Positions 26,670 through 36,836 are shown, numbered from the stretch's first letter. The stretch: 64,000 bases of DNA from Asticcacaulis machinosus (GCF_028550435.1 NZ_JAQQKV010000001.1:1550001-1614000); one strand, 5' to 3'. The notes: generated by a model not told the origin, from the sequence alone. Numbers and translations are program-made.

Positions 26670-28019
26670 TTAGTGGCCGCTGGCAACGCCTTCTTCGATG
26701 GCATGAGTCGGCGCCTTGGGGGCCACGATCGCAAACCACAACACATAGACATAACAAATCAACGGCGCGATGAAGCCAAGGTTACGGCTGCCGGTCATAT
26801 CGGTGATGTAGCCGAACACCAGCGGCAGGAACGCGCCCCCGACAATGGCCAGCACCAGCAGACCCGACGTCGCCGAGGTGGCCGCGGTCGAGCGCTCAAG
26901 CGTCAGCGTAAAGATGGTCGGGAACATGATCGAGTTGAACAGGCCTACCAGCAGAGCCGCAAAGCCCGGTATGACGCCGGTGGTCAGCGGCAGATCAACG
27001 CCCAGCAGATTGACGGTCGAGTTCAAATCCGACGGCACCAGACCGTTGGAGAAGATAACCACCAGACACATGGCCATCGCACCGACGGCAAACACGCCGA
27101 GAAGGATATAGCCCTTAACAAACTTCAGCATGGCCGAACCGGCGAAACGGCCGATCATGGCAAACAGCATGTAGAAGGTGATCAGCTTACCGGCATCCTG
27201 AGCACCCAGAGCAAAGATATTCTTTTGCTCAAGAAACAGCAGCAGGTTCAGGGAAATCGCCACTTCTGCACCGACGTAAAGGAAGATGCCGATAGCGCCC
27301 AGATTGGCCCACTTGGAACCGAGGGCTGAGAACGGCGACACCAGATGGCCCATTTTCGGCGCGGCATCGGTGATCTTTTGACGAACCAGCCAGATGGCGA
27401 CGATGAAAACAGCCAGAGCGGCCGCGATCAGGAAGTAGACATTGCCCACAAACGACAGGGTTTCCTGACGCAGGGCTTCGGTAACAACCACATCTTCCTT
27501 GAAAATGTCGCCGCCCAGAAGGAACTGCGCCCCAAAGAACATACCGCACGCGGCACCGAGCGAGTTAAAAGCCTGCGACAAGTTGAGGCGGAAGTGCGAA
27601 TCCTTGGCCGAGCCCAGCGACGCGATCAGCGGGTTCGCCGCAACCTGCAACAGCGTCACACCAGACGCCATCGTAAACAGGGCCACGAGGAAGACCGGAT
27701 AGATCTGAACCTTGGTGGCAAGCAGCGCGATCAGACAGCCGATGACGATACCGCCAAGGCCGAGCAGAACGGATTTGGCATAGCCGAATTTTGACAGGAA
27801 TGCCGCCGACGGGAATGACATCACCCCGTAAGCAATAAAGAAGGCAAAGCCGGTCAGGTTGGCTTCGAGGTTGTTAAGCGTGAAGACCGTCTTCATGGCC
27901 TTCAAAAGCGGATCTAGCAAATTGGTGACGAACGCCCATATAAAGAAAAGCGCCGTAACGTATATGACCGCCAAAACAAGGCCGGAGCCCTTTTTGGCGC
28001 TACTTGTTGGTTCGGACAT
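26670..28019 (-). CDS. FucP/GluP-family MFS sugar:H+ symporter
   Basis: 449 residues, 12 transmembrane helices. LDPLLKAMKTVFTLN near the first loop, GYAKSVLLGLGG and LQVAANPLIASLGS, HFRLNLSQAFNSLG are hallmarks of the fucose-galactose-glucose-GlcNAc MFS family. Located with a ROK kinase, ROK repressor and TonB receptor, a layout used for glucose, GlcNAc or other hexoses in Caulobacterales and Xanthomonadales. The best guess is uptake of an unphosphorylated hexose into the cytoplasm. Confidence 0.92.
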   Translation of the reverse strand: MSEPTSSAKKGSGLVLAVIYVTALFFIWAFVTNLLDPLLKAMKTVFTLNNLEANLTGFAFFIAYGVMSFPSAAFLSKFGYAKSVLLGLGGIVIGCLIALLATKVQIYPVFLVALFTMASGVTLLQVAANPLIASLGSAKDSHFRLNLSQAFNSLGAACGMFFGAQFLLGGDIFKEDVVVTEALRQETLSFVGNVYFLIAAALAVFIVAIWLVRQKITDAAPKMGHLVSPFSALGSKWANLGAIGIFLYVGAEVAISLNLLLFLEQKNIFALGAQDAGKLITFYMLFAMIGRFAGSAMLKFVKGYILLGVFAVGAMAMCLVVIFSNGLVPSDLNSTVNLLGVDLPLTTGVIPGFAALLVGLFNSIMFPTIFTLTLERSTAATSATSGLLVLAIVGGAFLPLVFGYITDMTGSRNLGFIAPLICYVYVLWFAIVAPKAPTHAIEEGVASGH

Positions 28020-28499
28020 GTACCCTACCCTGTGTTCGGTGACGAAGGCTCTTTATAGGCCCTTCCCGATTAAATAAATCAAATTTCAAAAAGCGCGTTT
28101 TGGCGTTAATTTGCAACTGAAAAAATCGCCTGACGTCAATTTTTTTCGTTTTTCGCCCTTTACGCGCAAATCGTACACAGGACGATTTTCAGCAAATACT
28201 TATAATTAGCCAACAAATTTGCCTGACAATTAAACCGCCGCACGCCGCAGACGAAATTTAACCATTACGTGAAAATTTTATAAAAAAATTTCGTAACTTA
28301 GGTTTTTTTGACGTTAATGCCGATTTCGCATTGCAGCATTTGCGATTCGCGGGCCGCGGTGGCCGGTTACACCCTCACGTCCCCGGTAACACCGGCCCCG
28401 CACCAGGTCTTCAGAAAGTCAGCGTGATCAGGAGCCTCACGCGCCGCCACCGCCAAAGCCTGCGCCATTCGGATGAGGTTTGAGCCGTAATATCCGCAC
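28020..28499. other. 480-bp gene-free stretch: AT-rich promoter region and possible coding remnant
   Basis: 28020-28330 is AT-rich and upstream of the symporter gene; it has ACGAAATTT at about 28250 and its complement AAATTTCGT near 28287, a possible operator or hairpin pair. 28367-28499 read on the minus strand gives a 44-codon open stretch ending at TAA 28367-28369 (peptide contains IRMAQALAVAAREAP and HADFLKTWCGAG). It has no convincing start and could be the 3' remnant of a lost gene. No other feature seen. Confidence 0.4.
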
Positions 28500-30008
28500 T
28501 TATCTGCCGGCCAGATCTATCTGATGCTGTAGAAACTGCTGATGCGAAGGCAACTTTGAAACCAGATCCTGAAAGGTGCTTCTGATACCGTTCAAACTCC
28601 CCATGAGGTCCGGCAAAGGCACGGCCTCGGCCAAAGGATCATAGGTCGATGGAAAAATGTTCTGGCCAATAAAGACACTTAGCCAACTCGGCCCTTTAAA
28701 CAATTCCTGATCATGGAGTGACAAACGTCCGGTTTCAGAAAACAGCTCGATCCGCGCTGTCAGTTGATCGGAAATTTGCCGGTTACGGCAATCCTGCCAG
28801 AAGCGGCCGTCACGAAGATTTGCCTTATAATGTAATACTAAAAAATCGCGCACACTTTCATAGTCACGCCTGACTTCACGGTTGTACTCATTCACCAAAG
28901 ACGCCGGAAAATGCTTACGCGGAAGGCATTGGATCAGCTTGATAATGCCTTTCTGGATTAAATGGATCGACGTCGATTCCAAGGGCTCAAGAAAGCCTGA
29001 CGACAGGCCGATAGCGATACAGTTCTTATTCCATGCCATCTTACGCCGGCCGGACTGAAACCGAATAACTCGCGGATCAGCAAGCGCTTTTCCATCCAGA
29101 TTGGTCATAAGAACAGATACGGCTTCATCGTCACTAATATAGTTATCGCTGTACACATAGCCATTGCCGATACGATGCTGAAGCGGGATACGCCATTGCC
29201 AGCCAGCCTCCCGCGCCGTAGCCCGCGTATAGGGCGTGAGGGTGGCGGCGCTTTCACACGGCACGGCCACCGCGCTGTTACACGGCAGCAGATCACTCCA
29301 GTCTTCATAACCGGTTTTAAGCGCCTGCTCGATCAAAAGGCCGCGGAAACCTGAGCAATCTATAAACAGATCACCGGAAATGCGGGCGCTAGTTTCCAAC
29401 TCAACCGAAGCAATAAAACCGGTTTCACCATCAAGATGGGCCTGGGATATCTTCCCTTCGATACGTTCGACACCACGGCGCTCGGCGTAGTTCCGTAAAT
29501 ATTTTGCATAAAGGCCGGCATCAAAATGATAGGCATATCCCGTCGTAGACAGAGGCGATCGCTGATCCGGCGTTGGCGGGGCAAAACGATTTTCCTTCGC
29601 CATAACTACATTCAGGCTAAAATCGCCAAGGTCATAGGGCAAGCCTTGCTGCCGGGCTCTCAGCCAGTAATGCTGAAACTCACAATATCCCAGCTTATCC
29701 GGAAATGTGCCGAAGGGATGAATGTAAGATGCCCCCGGCCTGTACCAGTCGCAAAACTGAATCCCCAGCTTGATGCTGCCCTTGGTTTGCAGAAAGAACT
29801 CACGTTCGTCCAGTTCAAGCAGACGGTTAAATCCTATAATGGACGGAACGGTGGCCTCTCCGACTCCGACCGTTCCAATCTCCTCGGATTCAATCAGCAC
29901 CACTCTGGTGGCCGTGCCTTTAAGAACCTGTGACAAGGCTGCGGCCGTCATCCATCCCGCCGTCCCTCCGCCCACAATGACAATGCGCTCAAGATGTGAA
30001 GTCTGCAT
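28500..30008 (-). CDS. Tryptophan-halogenase-like flavoprotein (second copy)
   Basis: 502 residues. The FAD-binding GGGTAGWMTAAAL lies at the N-terminus, the EATVPSIIGFN segment follows, the candidate active-site Lys is in KGSIKLGIQF, and the GWQWRIPLQHR segment contains the W-x-W-x-I-P signature of flavin-dependent halogenases. DCSGFRGLLIEQAL and LSSGFLEPLESTSIHLIQ are also typical. Many copies of this family sit in TonB-receptor sugar loci and may not halogenate free tryptophan. 21 bp downstream of a paralogue; the two share long near-identical motifs, suggesting tandem duplication. Confidence 0.92.
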   Translation of the reverse strand: MQTSHLERIVIVGGGTAGWMTAAALSQVLKGTATRVVLIESEEIGTVGVGEATVPSIIGFNRLLELDEREFFLQTKGSIKLGIQFCDWYRPGASYIHPFGTFPDKLGYCEFQHYWLRARQQGLPYDLGDFSLNVVMAKENRFAPPTPDQRSPLSTTGYAYHFDAGLYAKYLRNYAERRGVERIEGKISQAHLDGETGFIASVELETSARISGDLFIDCSGFRGLLIEQALKTGYEDWSDLLPCNSAVAVPCESAATLTPYTRATAREAGWQWRIPLQHRIGNGYVYSDNYISDDEAVSVLMTNLDGKALADPRVIRFQSGRRKMAWNKNCIAIGLSSGFLEPLESTSIHLIQKGIIKLIQCLPRKHFPASLVNEYNREVRRDYESVRDFLVLHYKANLRDGRFWQDCRNRQISDQLTARIELFSETGRLSLHDQELFKGPSWLSVFIGQNIFPSTYDPLAEAVPLPDLMGSLNGIRSTFQDLVSKLPSHQQFLQHQIDLAGR

Positions 30009-30029
30009 CTGCCCTATCCGTTCGTCGCG

Positions 30030-31547
30030 CTATACATTTACGATCTGCGCAGCTTTACAGGTCTTTTCAATGAATTCGGTCTGGGTCGGCCACACGGCCG
30101 CTGCCTGGCCAATAATGTCATGCATTTTCTCCAGCCGCGCCCGTGTATCCTCCAGCGACAGCACGTTTACCACCGGATCATAGCCTTCCGGCCAGATATT
30201 CTGCCCGGTGAACACAGCCAGATAACTGGCTTCCTGGAACAGCTCTTCATGGCGAAAATGTATCCGACCGCGCGCCTTGAAAATATCAATACGACGCTGA
30301 AGCGTATCTGGAATGGGCATGTCGCGGCAGTACTGCCAGAACGGCATATCGGGCTTGGTATTCGCCTTATAATGCAGAATGAGGAAATCACGCGTTTCTT
30401 CAAATTCCATAGTGGTCAGGCGATTATATTCATCGACACTGGCCTCATCATATCTGTGGGTCGGCAGGAAACCAACGACTCGTGAAATCGCGGTTTGAAC
30501 CAGATGGATCGAGGTTGACTCCAAGGGTTCCATAAACCCCGATGCCAGACCGATAGAAACGCAGTTCTTGTTCCAGAACTTATTTCGCCGTCCTGTAGTG
30601 AACTTCAGCAAGCGCGGATCGGCCAGCGCCTTACTGTCAAGATTACTCAGCAGGACTGAGCGTGCCTCATCCTCAGTGGTAAAGGCGTCACAAAACACGT
30701 GCCCGTTGCCAGTTCTGTGTTGCAGCGGGATGCGCCATTGCCAGCCTGCCTGATGCGCGGTTGCCCGCGTATAGGGCGTAAGCGGCTCCACCCGTTCGCT
30801 CGGTACGGCTAAGGCACGGTTGCAAGGCAGATATTTCGACCAGTCCTCATATCCCGTTTTCAACGCCTCTTCTATCAGGAGCCCCCGAAATCCGGAACAG
30901 TCGACAAAGAAATCGCCCTGAATAGTCTGCCCGCTTTGCAGGGTGACGCTATCGATATAGCCATCCTCCGGATTCAGATTAACGCCCGTGATTTTACCCT
31001 CGACACGATGAACCCCTCTGGCCTCACTCACATCCCGTAAAAATCGCGCATAAAGCCCGGCATCGAAGTGATAGGCATAGGTATAGCCCTCATAGACAGT
31101 TCCGACATTGGGTTGCGGAGTCGCAAACCGGTTCTGCTTTGCCGCTCGTATGGCCAGGGAATAATCTTCCAAAGGCAAGGCCATGCCGGTCTGGCGCAAT
31201 CGCAGATAATACTGATGGAATGGTATCAGGTCGATACTCCGGCCATAAGGGCCGAACGGGTGAATATAGGCGTCCCCGCCCTTATCCCAGTTACGAAACT
31301 CGATCCCCAGCTTAAACGTTGCCTGAGTCCGCTTAATGAACTCAAGCTCATCAATGCCATTGACACGGTTAAAATTACGAATCGGCGGGATCGAAGCTTC
31401 ACCCACGCCAACAATACCGATTTCGTCGGATTCTATGAGCGTAATCCTGACGGTTCCACGCAATGCACTGGATAAAGTACTGGCAGATATCCAGCCCGCC
31501 GCACCGCCGCCCACGATGACGATGTGTTTTATATGCTCACCGGACAT
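30030..31547 (-). CDS. Tryptophan-halogenase-like flavoprotein (first copy)
   Basis: 505 residues. GGGAAGWISASTL, EASIPPIRNFN, the candidate Lys in QATFKLGIEF, GWQWRIPLQHR with W-x-W-x-I-P, DCSGFRGLLIEEAL and LASGFMEPLESTSIHLVQ match the flavin-dependent halogenase fold. It leads the pair that follows the TonB receptor but is separated from it by a terminator, so read-through or its own promoter is needed. Substrate unknown; its function in carbohydrate loci has not been settled. Confidence 0.92.
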   Translation of the reverse strand: MSGEHIKHIVIVGGGAAGWISASTLSSALRGTVRITLIESDEIGIVGVGEASIPPIRNFNRVNGIDELEFIKRTQATFKLGIEFRNWDKGGDAYIHPFGPYGRSIDLIPFHQYYLRLRQTGMALPLEDYSLAIRAAKQNRFATPQPNVGTVYEGYTYAYHFDAGLYARFLRDVSEARGVHRVEGKITGVNLNPEDGYIDSVTLQSGQTIQGDFFVDCSGFRGLLIEEALKTGYEDWSKYLPCNRALAVPSERVEPLTPYTRATAHQAGWQWRIPLQHRTGNGHVFCDAFTTEDEARSVLLSNLDSKALADPRLLKFTTGRRNKFWNKNCVSIGLASGFMEPLESTSIHLVQTAISRVVGFLPTHRYDEASVDEYNRLTTMEFEETRDFLILHYKANTKPDMPFWQYCRDMPIPDTLQRRIDIFKARGRIHFRHEELFQEASYLAVFTGQNIWPEGYDPVVNVLSLEDTRARLEKMHDIIGQAAAVWPTQTEFIEKTCKAAQIVNV

Positions 31548-31581
31548 AGGTGTTCCCTACTTATAAATCTGATCCGTTTAT

Positions 31582-31618
31582 AAAAAAGCCCACCCGGAGA
31601 GTATCCGGGCGGGCCTTA
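31582..31618 (-). terminator. Rho-independent terminator after the TonB receptor
   Basis: On the minus strand GGCCCGCCCGGA, a short loop TACTC, TCCGGGTGGGC and TTTTTT. It directly follows the receptor stop (31647) and precedes the halogenase gene start (31547). Confidence 0.85.
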
Positions 31619-31646
31619 GAGTCTATAGCCTTATAAGGCTCTGGTC

Positions 31647-34600
31647 TTAGAACAGGCCGCGCAGCACGATAGCTAAACGACGATCTTGCTCTACCCACGA
31701 GTAGTTGGCGACCTGGCCGGGGAAGCCGATCTTCGTGGTGATACGATCGTTGGTCAGGTTGGTGCCCTGCAGACCGATCTTCAGATTCGAGTTGATCTGA
31801 TAGAAGACCGAAGCATCCAACTGACCATAGGCATCCATCCACACCGGCATGTTCGAGTTGGCCGCGCTGGTGGTCATCAGATATTCCGAACGCCAGTTAT
31901 AGGCCAGACGTGCCGAGATGTCGTACTTTTCGTACATCAGAGCAAAGTTGAACACCTTATCGGACAGCCCCTCCAGAGGCAGATCTGCTGCAGTGTTCGT
32001 GACCTGATTTGTGTCATTGACGTTAGAGATCGGGTTCGCCCCACCGCTGGAGTCGATATAGGTGAAGTTCGTCTGAACCCCGATACCTGACAGGGCTCCC
32101 GGCAGGAAGTCGTAGAACTGCTGATAAGCCAGTTCGATACCGGAAATCTCACCTGACTTACCGTTGTGAACACGGTAAACCGGCACATCCAGAGTTACGC
32201 CATTGTTGGTAAAGCTTTCAACCTGGCTGGCACCAAAGAAGTAGTTCTTAAGATCCTTCTTGAACGCCGCAGCCGTAAGGCTACCGGTAGGCGCAAAATA
32301 CCACTCGGCAGTCAAATCGTACTGATTGGCCGTCAACGGCTTCAGGTTCGGGTTACCACCAATACCGGTTATGCTGTTCAGGCTGGCGATGTAATCACCT
32401 GGCGCATAGCCGGGATACTGAGCCTGATTACCGGCGTTGACCGTGAAGGTCGTGGTATTCGCCGTAATCGAAGTATAGCCCTGCATATCAGACAGTTGCG
32501 GACGCACCATCGCCTTCGATGCCGAGAAACGGAACTGCAACTCGTCGCTCCAGTGCAGACGCAGGTTCAGGCTCGGTAAGACGTCAGTGTAGTCGTTTTG
32601 CGACGGTGTGCTGCCAAAAACCTTGGTATTGTTCAAGAACAGCTTGGCGCGGGCAATTTCCGCCTTTTCGGCCGTAGAGGCTGCCGGATCAACATTTGGT
32701 GTCGTGATCTGCGGATAGGTCGTGTAAGGCAGGTCGCCTTCTACGTCCGTCTTAACCACACGGAAGCCGACATTGCCGTCAAGCGCCTTACCACCAACGG
32801 CATTATCCCTACCGAAATAAAGCGCCGTATAGAAAGCCTTAGTCGTTTCAGACTGCACGTTGATACCGCTCAGGTTGTTATCACTGCGGCCCTGACCAAC
32901 GGCTTCGTAATCGCCGTTAAAGGGCGTGAAGCCATAACCACAGCCGCCACACCATGCGTTCAGCGAAGCCTGATGCAGGATATCGCCAGCATTACGAGTA
33001 TTACTGATGAAGGCTTTCGACGCAAACCATGCGCTTGGCAGATCCAGATCCACATTGCCATGCATGAAGTTATCAAGCTTCACATAGGATGCCACATTCG
33101 ACAATTGTCCGCCGCTGCCGGTCTTGCCCGGCGTTGCGTCGGCCAGATAGTCATTCACACCATCATTAGTGATGTTGTAATCACCACCCCAGTTGCCGCC
33201 CGGAGATACAGCACCCCAGTTCCAGCCGGTTTCACGCGTCGTGGAATTTTTGTCCGTGTAGCGAACGCCAACCTTGACCTTCTTGAGCCAGTCACTGTCG
33301 AACTCATAGACCGCATCAAAACGCGCCGCAAACTGATCGGCTTCACTATCTTCGTAGTGGTCCATAGCCGACTGATAGGCGTAGCTTGCTGCGGTTTCAT
33401 AACCGGCGGTCTGACCTATGGTCATCTGCGGCAGGTCGCCCGACAAATCCAGCTTAAAATCGCTGGAAGCGGAATAGGTCGTATTGACAGTCAAAGACAT
33501 GGCCTTGGACTGTGACTTTACATATTGCAGATCACCCGTCAGCGTCAGGCTGTCCGAAGGATAGAACTTGAAGCTCAAAGAGACATCATTGGTCTCTTTT
33601 TCGTCCTCGCCGTAACGCGCGATAAAGATCGGACTGTCATTACCTTCGGCATAGGTCAGAGCACCACGAGTACCGCCAGCATACTTATAAGTCGATTGAG
33701 GCGTCGTATTGATATCAAAATAGGCGGTATTTTCCATGCTCTTTGGCGTGGCCTTAGCCTGGATTGCCTGAAGCGTGAATTCCCACTGGTCATTTGGACG
33801 CCACTGCAGGGCACCGGCAATAGCCGTGCGCTCCTGATCCCACTCAAGGGACTTATAACCAAAACCCTTAGGCGTCGAACGGCCCTGAGAATCGGTTATG
33901 TAAGAATCCGTCGTAACGGAATCCGAACGTGTCCCGACATTGGAAAGCGATCCGTTGAGCAGAAGTCCGATCTCACCGATCGAGGTATCCCAACGATCAC
34001 TGTAGGTAAGCGAGCCCGACTGGAAGCTGTCTTTGCGTAGGTCGCCGTAGTTGGAGTCCGCTGAGAAGGCAATGATCCGTTTTTTGGAATCAAACGGCAA
34101 ACGCGTGCGCAGATTGACCGTACCGCCAATAGCGCCTTCAACCTGATCAGAGGTCGTATTCTTGAAGACGTCCACGCCCGCCATAAGGTCAGCAGAGATA
34201 TCAGCAAAGCCGATTGAGCGCCCGTTTTTAGCCGAAAAAACATCGCGGCCGTTCAGTTCCGTACGCACATAGTTCAGGCCACGAATGGCCACGCCACCGC
34301 CTTCACCCGAAAGACGGGCCGGGTCACGGTTGGTGTCCGTACGCTCCAGCGTTACACCGGCAACACGTTGCAGGGCTTCCGAGACCGAGCGATCCGGCAA
34401 GGCGCCAATATCAGTCGCCGTAATCGAATCAACAACCGTGTCAGCATCTCTCTTGATCTTTTGCGCGGACTTCAATTGTGCGCGCTGACCGGTGACCACA
34501 ACTTCGGTCACATCTGAGTCTTCGACCGGAGCCTCCTGCGCCACAGCAGGCATAGCAAGGGCCGCCGCCAGCGCACCCAGTGCGACTGCCGATACCCCGT

Positions 34601-34658
34601 TTTTAAGCACGATACTGAAAGCGCTGCGCCCGTTAAGCGCAGTACGTGAGTTTTTCAT
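31647..34658 (-). CDS. TonB-dependent receptor of the sugar locus
   Basis: 1003 residues from ATG 34658, which has GGAGG 5 bp upstream; an in-frame upstream Met at 34691 has no such support. Signal peptide ends MPAVA|QE. A TonB-box-like EVVVTGQR, then the plug domain (ITATDIGALPDRSVSEALQR, GVAIRGLNYVRTELNGRD, VFKNTTSDQVEGAIGGTVNLRT) and a large barrel ending AIVLRGLF. The length and plug motifs match the Caulobacter/Xanthomonas carbohydrate receptor group. A Gly/Cys loop (NAWCGGCGYG) is notable. Likely substrate is the oligosaccharide processed by the downstream genes. Confidence 0.95.
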   Translation of the reverse strand: MKNSRTALNGRSAFSIVLKNGVSAVALGALAAALAMPAVAQEAPVEDSDVTEVVVTGQRAQLKSAQKIKRDADTVVDSITATDIGALPDRSVSEALQRVAGVTLERTDTNRDPARLSGEGGGVAIRGLNYVRTELNGRDVFSAKNGRSIGFADISADLMAGVDVFKNTTSDQVEGAIGGTVNLRTRLPFDSKKRIIAFSADSNYGDLRKDSFQSGSLTYSDRWDTSIGEIGLLLNGSLSNVGTRSDSVTTDSYITDSQGRSTPKGFGYKSLEWDQERTAIAGALQWRPNDQWEFTLQAIQAKATPKSMENTAYFDINTTPQSTYKYAGGTRGALTYAEGNDSPIFIARYGEDEKETNDVSLSFKFYPSDSLTLTGDLQYVKSQSKAMSLTVNTTYSASSDFKLDLSGDLPQMTIGQTAGYETAASYAYQSAMDHYEDSEADQFAARFDAVYEFDSDWLKKVKVGVRYTDKNSTTRETGWNWGAVSPGGNWGGDYNITNDGVNDYLADATPGKTGSGGQLSNVASYVKLDNFMHGNVDLDLPSAWFASKAFISNTRNAGDILHQASLNAWCGGCGYGFTPFNGDYEAVGQGRSDNNLSGINVQSETTKAFYTALYFGRDNAVGGKALDGNVGFRVVKTDVEGDLPYTTYPQITTPNVDPAASTAEKAEIARAKLFLNNTKVFGSTPSQNDYTDVLPSLNLRLHWSDELQFRFSASKAMVRPQLSDMQGYTSITANTTTFTVNAGNQAQYPGYAPGDYIASLNSITGIGGNPNLKPLTANQYDLTAEWYFAPTGSLTAAAFKKDLKNYFFGASQVESFTNNGVTLDVPVYRVHNGKSGEISGIELAYQQFYDFLPGALSGIGVQTNFTYIDSSGGANPISNVNDTNQVTNTAADLPLEGLSDKVFNFALMYEKYDISARLAYNWRSEYLMTTSAANSNMPVWMDAYGQLDASVFYQINSNLKIGLQGTNLTNDRITTKIGFPGQVANYSWVEQDRRLAIVLRGLF

Positions 34659-35292
34659 AAAACTCCTCCCTCTAAATAAACCAAGGCTCAACCGCCGATC
34701 TTTAGGCCGGCAAAGGTTGAATGCGTCCCAAAATTATGACCGAAACCTGACCCGGAGATTGCCTGCGTGGGAAATCCCTCAGATCGCGCCGCGACCGCTC
34801 TTATTCAGTCAAGATGTTGGGAAAATACAGGATTCAATAGATGGCTCCGCGACGTGCACACCACGTCCGGAATTTTGCGCTCTAAGCCTGGACATCCTTC
34901 CAAATCAACTGCCGTTGTCCGGCACCCTATCCACTACATTTTAAAGCTTAAAATGAACCGAACGGGCGCTCTTTGGTGGTAGCGATATCATAATATCATT
35001 GAGAAGCCAGCATAGAATGACAGCGCTGCCATAAAAAATATGACATAATGGCTCAAAAGTCACACAAATGGTGCGTAAAATCACTTTTACGCCTAAAATT
35101 TTGACTACATGGTCAATTATTAGAGCGCCACACGTCACATTTTTGGCGATTGCCACAAAAATATGACTTGACCCCACATTGAGAAACAGCGCTTTGTCGC
35201 AGGCCTAAACAGCCCGGCCGGGATCAGAACAGCGCTTTGCCATTCAATCTATAAGGCCGCCCATAACTACCCCCAACTGACATATATTTTGC
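34659..35292. other. 634-bp intergenic region between TonB receptor and pyruvate kinase
   Basis: No convincing gene on either strand. Contains the divergent promoters. A perfect hairpin GCGTAAAA-TCAC-TTTTACGC lies at 35073-35092, and AAAAATATGAC occurs as direct repeats at about 35034 and 35156. The AT-rich part 34980-35170 is a likely regulatory zone. Confidence 0.5.
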
Positions 35293-36771
35293 ATGAGTCC
35301 GACCTTGAAGATACTTCGCCGCCGCCGCACCAAAATCGTCGCCACCTTAGGCCCCGCGTCCTCTAATGCCGAAATGCTCCAGCAGTTGTTTCAGGCCGGT
35401 GCCGATGTTTTCCGTCTTAACTTTTCCCACGGCAGCCACGAAGATCATGGCCGAAATATAGACCTTATCCGTGACTTAGAGGCGCGCACCAAGCATCCCA
35501 TCGGCATTCTGGCCGATGTTCAGGGCCCGAAACTGCGGGTCGGACGCTTTATGGGCGGGGCGGTTGTGCTGAATAACGGGCAGACCTTCCGGCTAGATCT
35601 TAACCCGACGCCGGGCGATTCGCGTCGCGCCAACCTGCCGCATCCTGAGATTATCGCCGCCGCCCAGATCGGTTCGCACCTTCTGCTTGATGATGGCAAG
35701 CTGAAACTCAAGGTCGTGCACGTTCGCGAAGATCATCTGGAAACTGTGGTCATCAATGGCGGTCGTCTCAGCGACCGTAAGGGCGTCAACGTTCCTGACG
35801 TGGTGCTGCCGATCCCGGCTCTGACTAAAAAAGACCGCGAGGACATGGCCTTTGCGCTGGAACGTGGCGTGGAATATATCGGCCTGTCGTTCGTGCAGCG
35901 CCCCGAAGACGTGCTTGAAGCCAAAGAAATCATTAAAGGCCGGGCGTGGGTTTTATCCAAGCTGGAAAAACCACAAGCACTTGATAACTTAGAAGAAATC
36001 ATGGCGCTTTCCGATGCCGTCATGGTGGCGCGCGGTGATTTGGGCGTTGAATTGCCGCCCGAGGAAGTGCCTCTGGCGCAAAAGCGCATCATCCAGTCGG
36101 CCCGCATGATGGGTAAGCCGGTGGTGGTCGCTACCCAGATGCTGGAATCGATGATTTCTGCCCCCACCCCGACCCGCGCCGAAGCTTCAGATGTGGCCAC
36201 CGCCGTTTTTGATGGCTCGGACGCCGTTATGCTGTCGGCTGAAACCGCCGCCGGACAGTTTCCGATCGAAGCCGTGACCATCATGGACCGCATCATCGCC
36301 CGCGTCGAAACCGACGAAGGCTGGCGCGCCAATACCGATCGCAGACGACCGGAGCCGGAAAAAACCACTTCCGGTGCTATGGCCGCCGCGGCCCGTCAGG
36401 TCGCGCAAACCATTGATGCGTCGGCGATTGCGGCCCTGACCAACTCGGCCTCGACAGCCCTTCGGGTGGCGCGTGAGCGTCCGAATGTACCGATCCTTGG
36501 GCTTACCCCCAATATAGAGACCGCGCGCCGACTGGCCATCACCTGGGGCGTACATGCGATCGAAGCCCCGGTGACGCACTCCATGTCGGAAACCGTCGCT
36601 GTCGCCACGCAACTGGCCCGCAGCGAAGGCATTTCTGAGGTCGGTGAAAATATCGTCATCGTCGCAGGCATGCCGTTTGGCAAATCCGGCTCAACCAACG
36701 CGCTCCGGGTTGCCAAAGTCACCCGCACCCACGCCCCCGAGCCTGAATTTGTGGCTGATCCCAAATCGTAG
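35293..36771 (+). CDS. pyk: Pyruvate kinase
   Basis: 492 residues. RRTKIVATLGPASSN at the N-terminus, FRLNFSHGSHEDH, the barrel segments LADVQGPKLRVG, VMVARGDLGVELP, the active-site region VVVATQMLESMISAPTPTRAEASDVATAVFDGSDAVMLSAETAAGQFP (seen around residues 275-320), and a C-terminal allosteric domain. Catalyses phosphoenolpyruvate + ADP to pyruvate + ATP, final step of glycolysis/Entner-Doudoroff. Followed by a strong terminator and transcribed alone. Confidence 0.98.
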   Translation: MSPTLKILRRRRTKIVATLGPASSNAEMLQQLFQAGADVFRLNFSHGSHEDHGRNIDLIRDLEARTKHPIGILADVQGPKLRVGRFMGGAVVLNNGQTFRLDLNPTPGDSRRANLPHPEIIAAAQIGSHLLLDDGKLKLKVVHVREDHLETVVINGGRLSDRKGVNVPDVVLPIPALTKKDREDMAFALERGVEYIGLSFVQRPEDVLEAKEIIKGRAWVLSKLEKPQALDNLEEIMALSDAVMVARGDLGVELPPEEVPLAQKRIIQSARMMGKPVVVATQMLESMISAPTPTRAEASDVATAVFDGSDAVMLSAETAAGQFPIEAVTIMDRIIARVETDEGWRANTDRRRPEPEKTTSGAMAAAARQVAQTIDASAIAALTNSASTALRVARERPNVPILGLTPNIETARRLAITWGVHAIEAPVTHSMSETVAVATQLARSEGISEVGENIVIVAGMPFGKSGSTNALRVAKVTRTHAPEPEFVADPKS

Positions 36772-36795
36772 GCAGGTAAAATCTTTTGACCTTTA

Positions 36796-36836
36796 AAAAT
36801 ATGGCCCTGAAGCTGATATTTCAGGGCCATATTTTT
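36796..36836 (+). terminator. Rho-independent terminator after pyk
   Basis: AAAAATATGGCCCTGAA, a 7-nt loop and the exact complement ending in ATTTTT; the stem is about 17 bp and symmetrical, so it could work on both strands. 24 bp after the pyk stop. Confidence 0.9.

Noticed and set aside
32598-33515. 305-residue plus-strand frame opposite the large TonB receptor
   Set aside because: Receptor barrel and plug motifs are continuous on the minus strand, and the antisense peptide has no family features.
34941-35177. 78-residue minus-strand frame in the receptor-pyk intergenic region
   Set aside because: AT-rich, no ribosome site, composition unlike the neighbouring proteins; more likely regulatory DNA.
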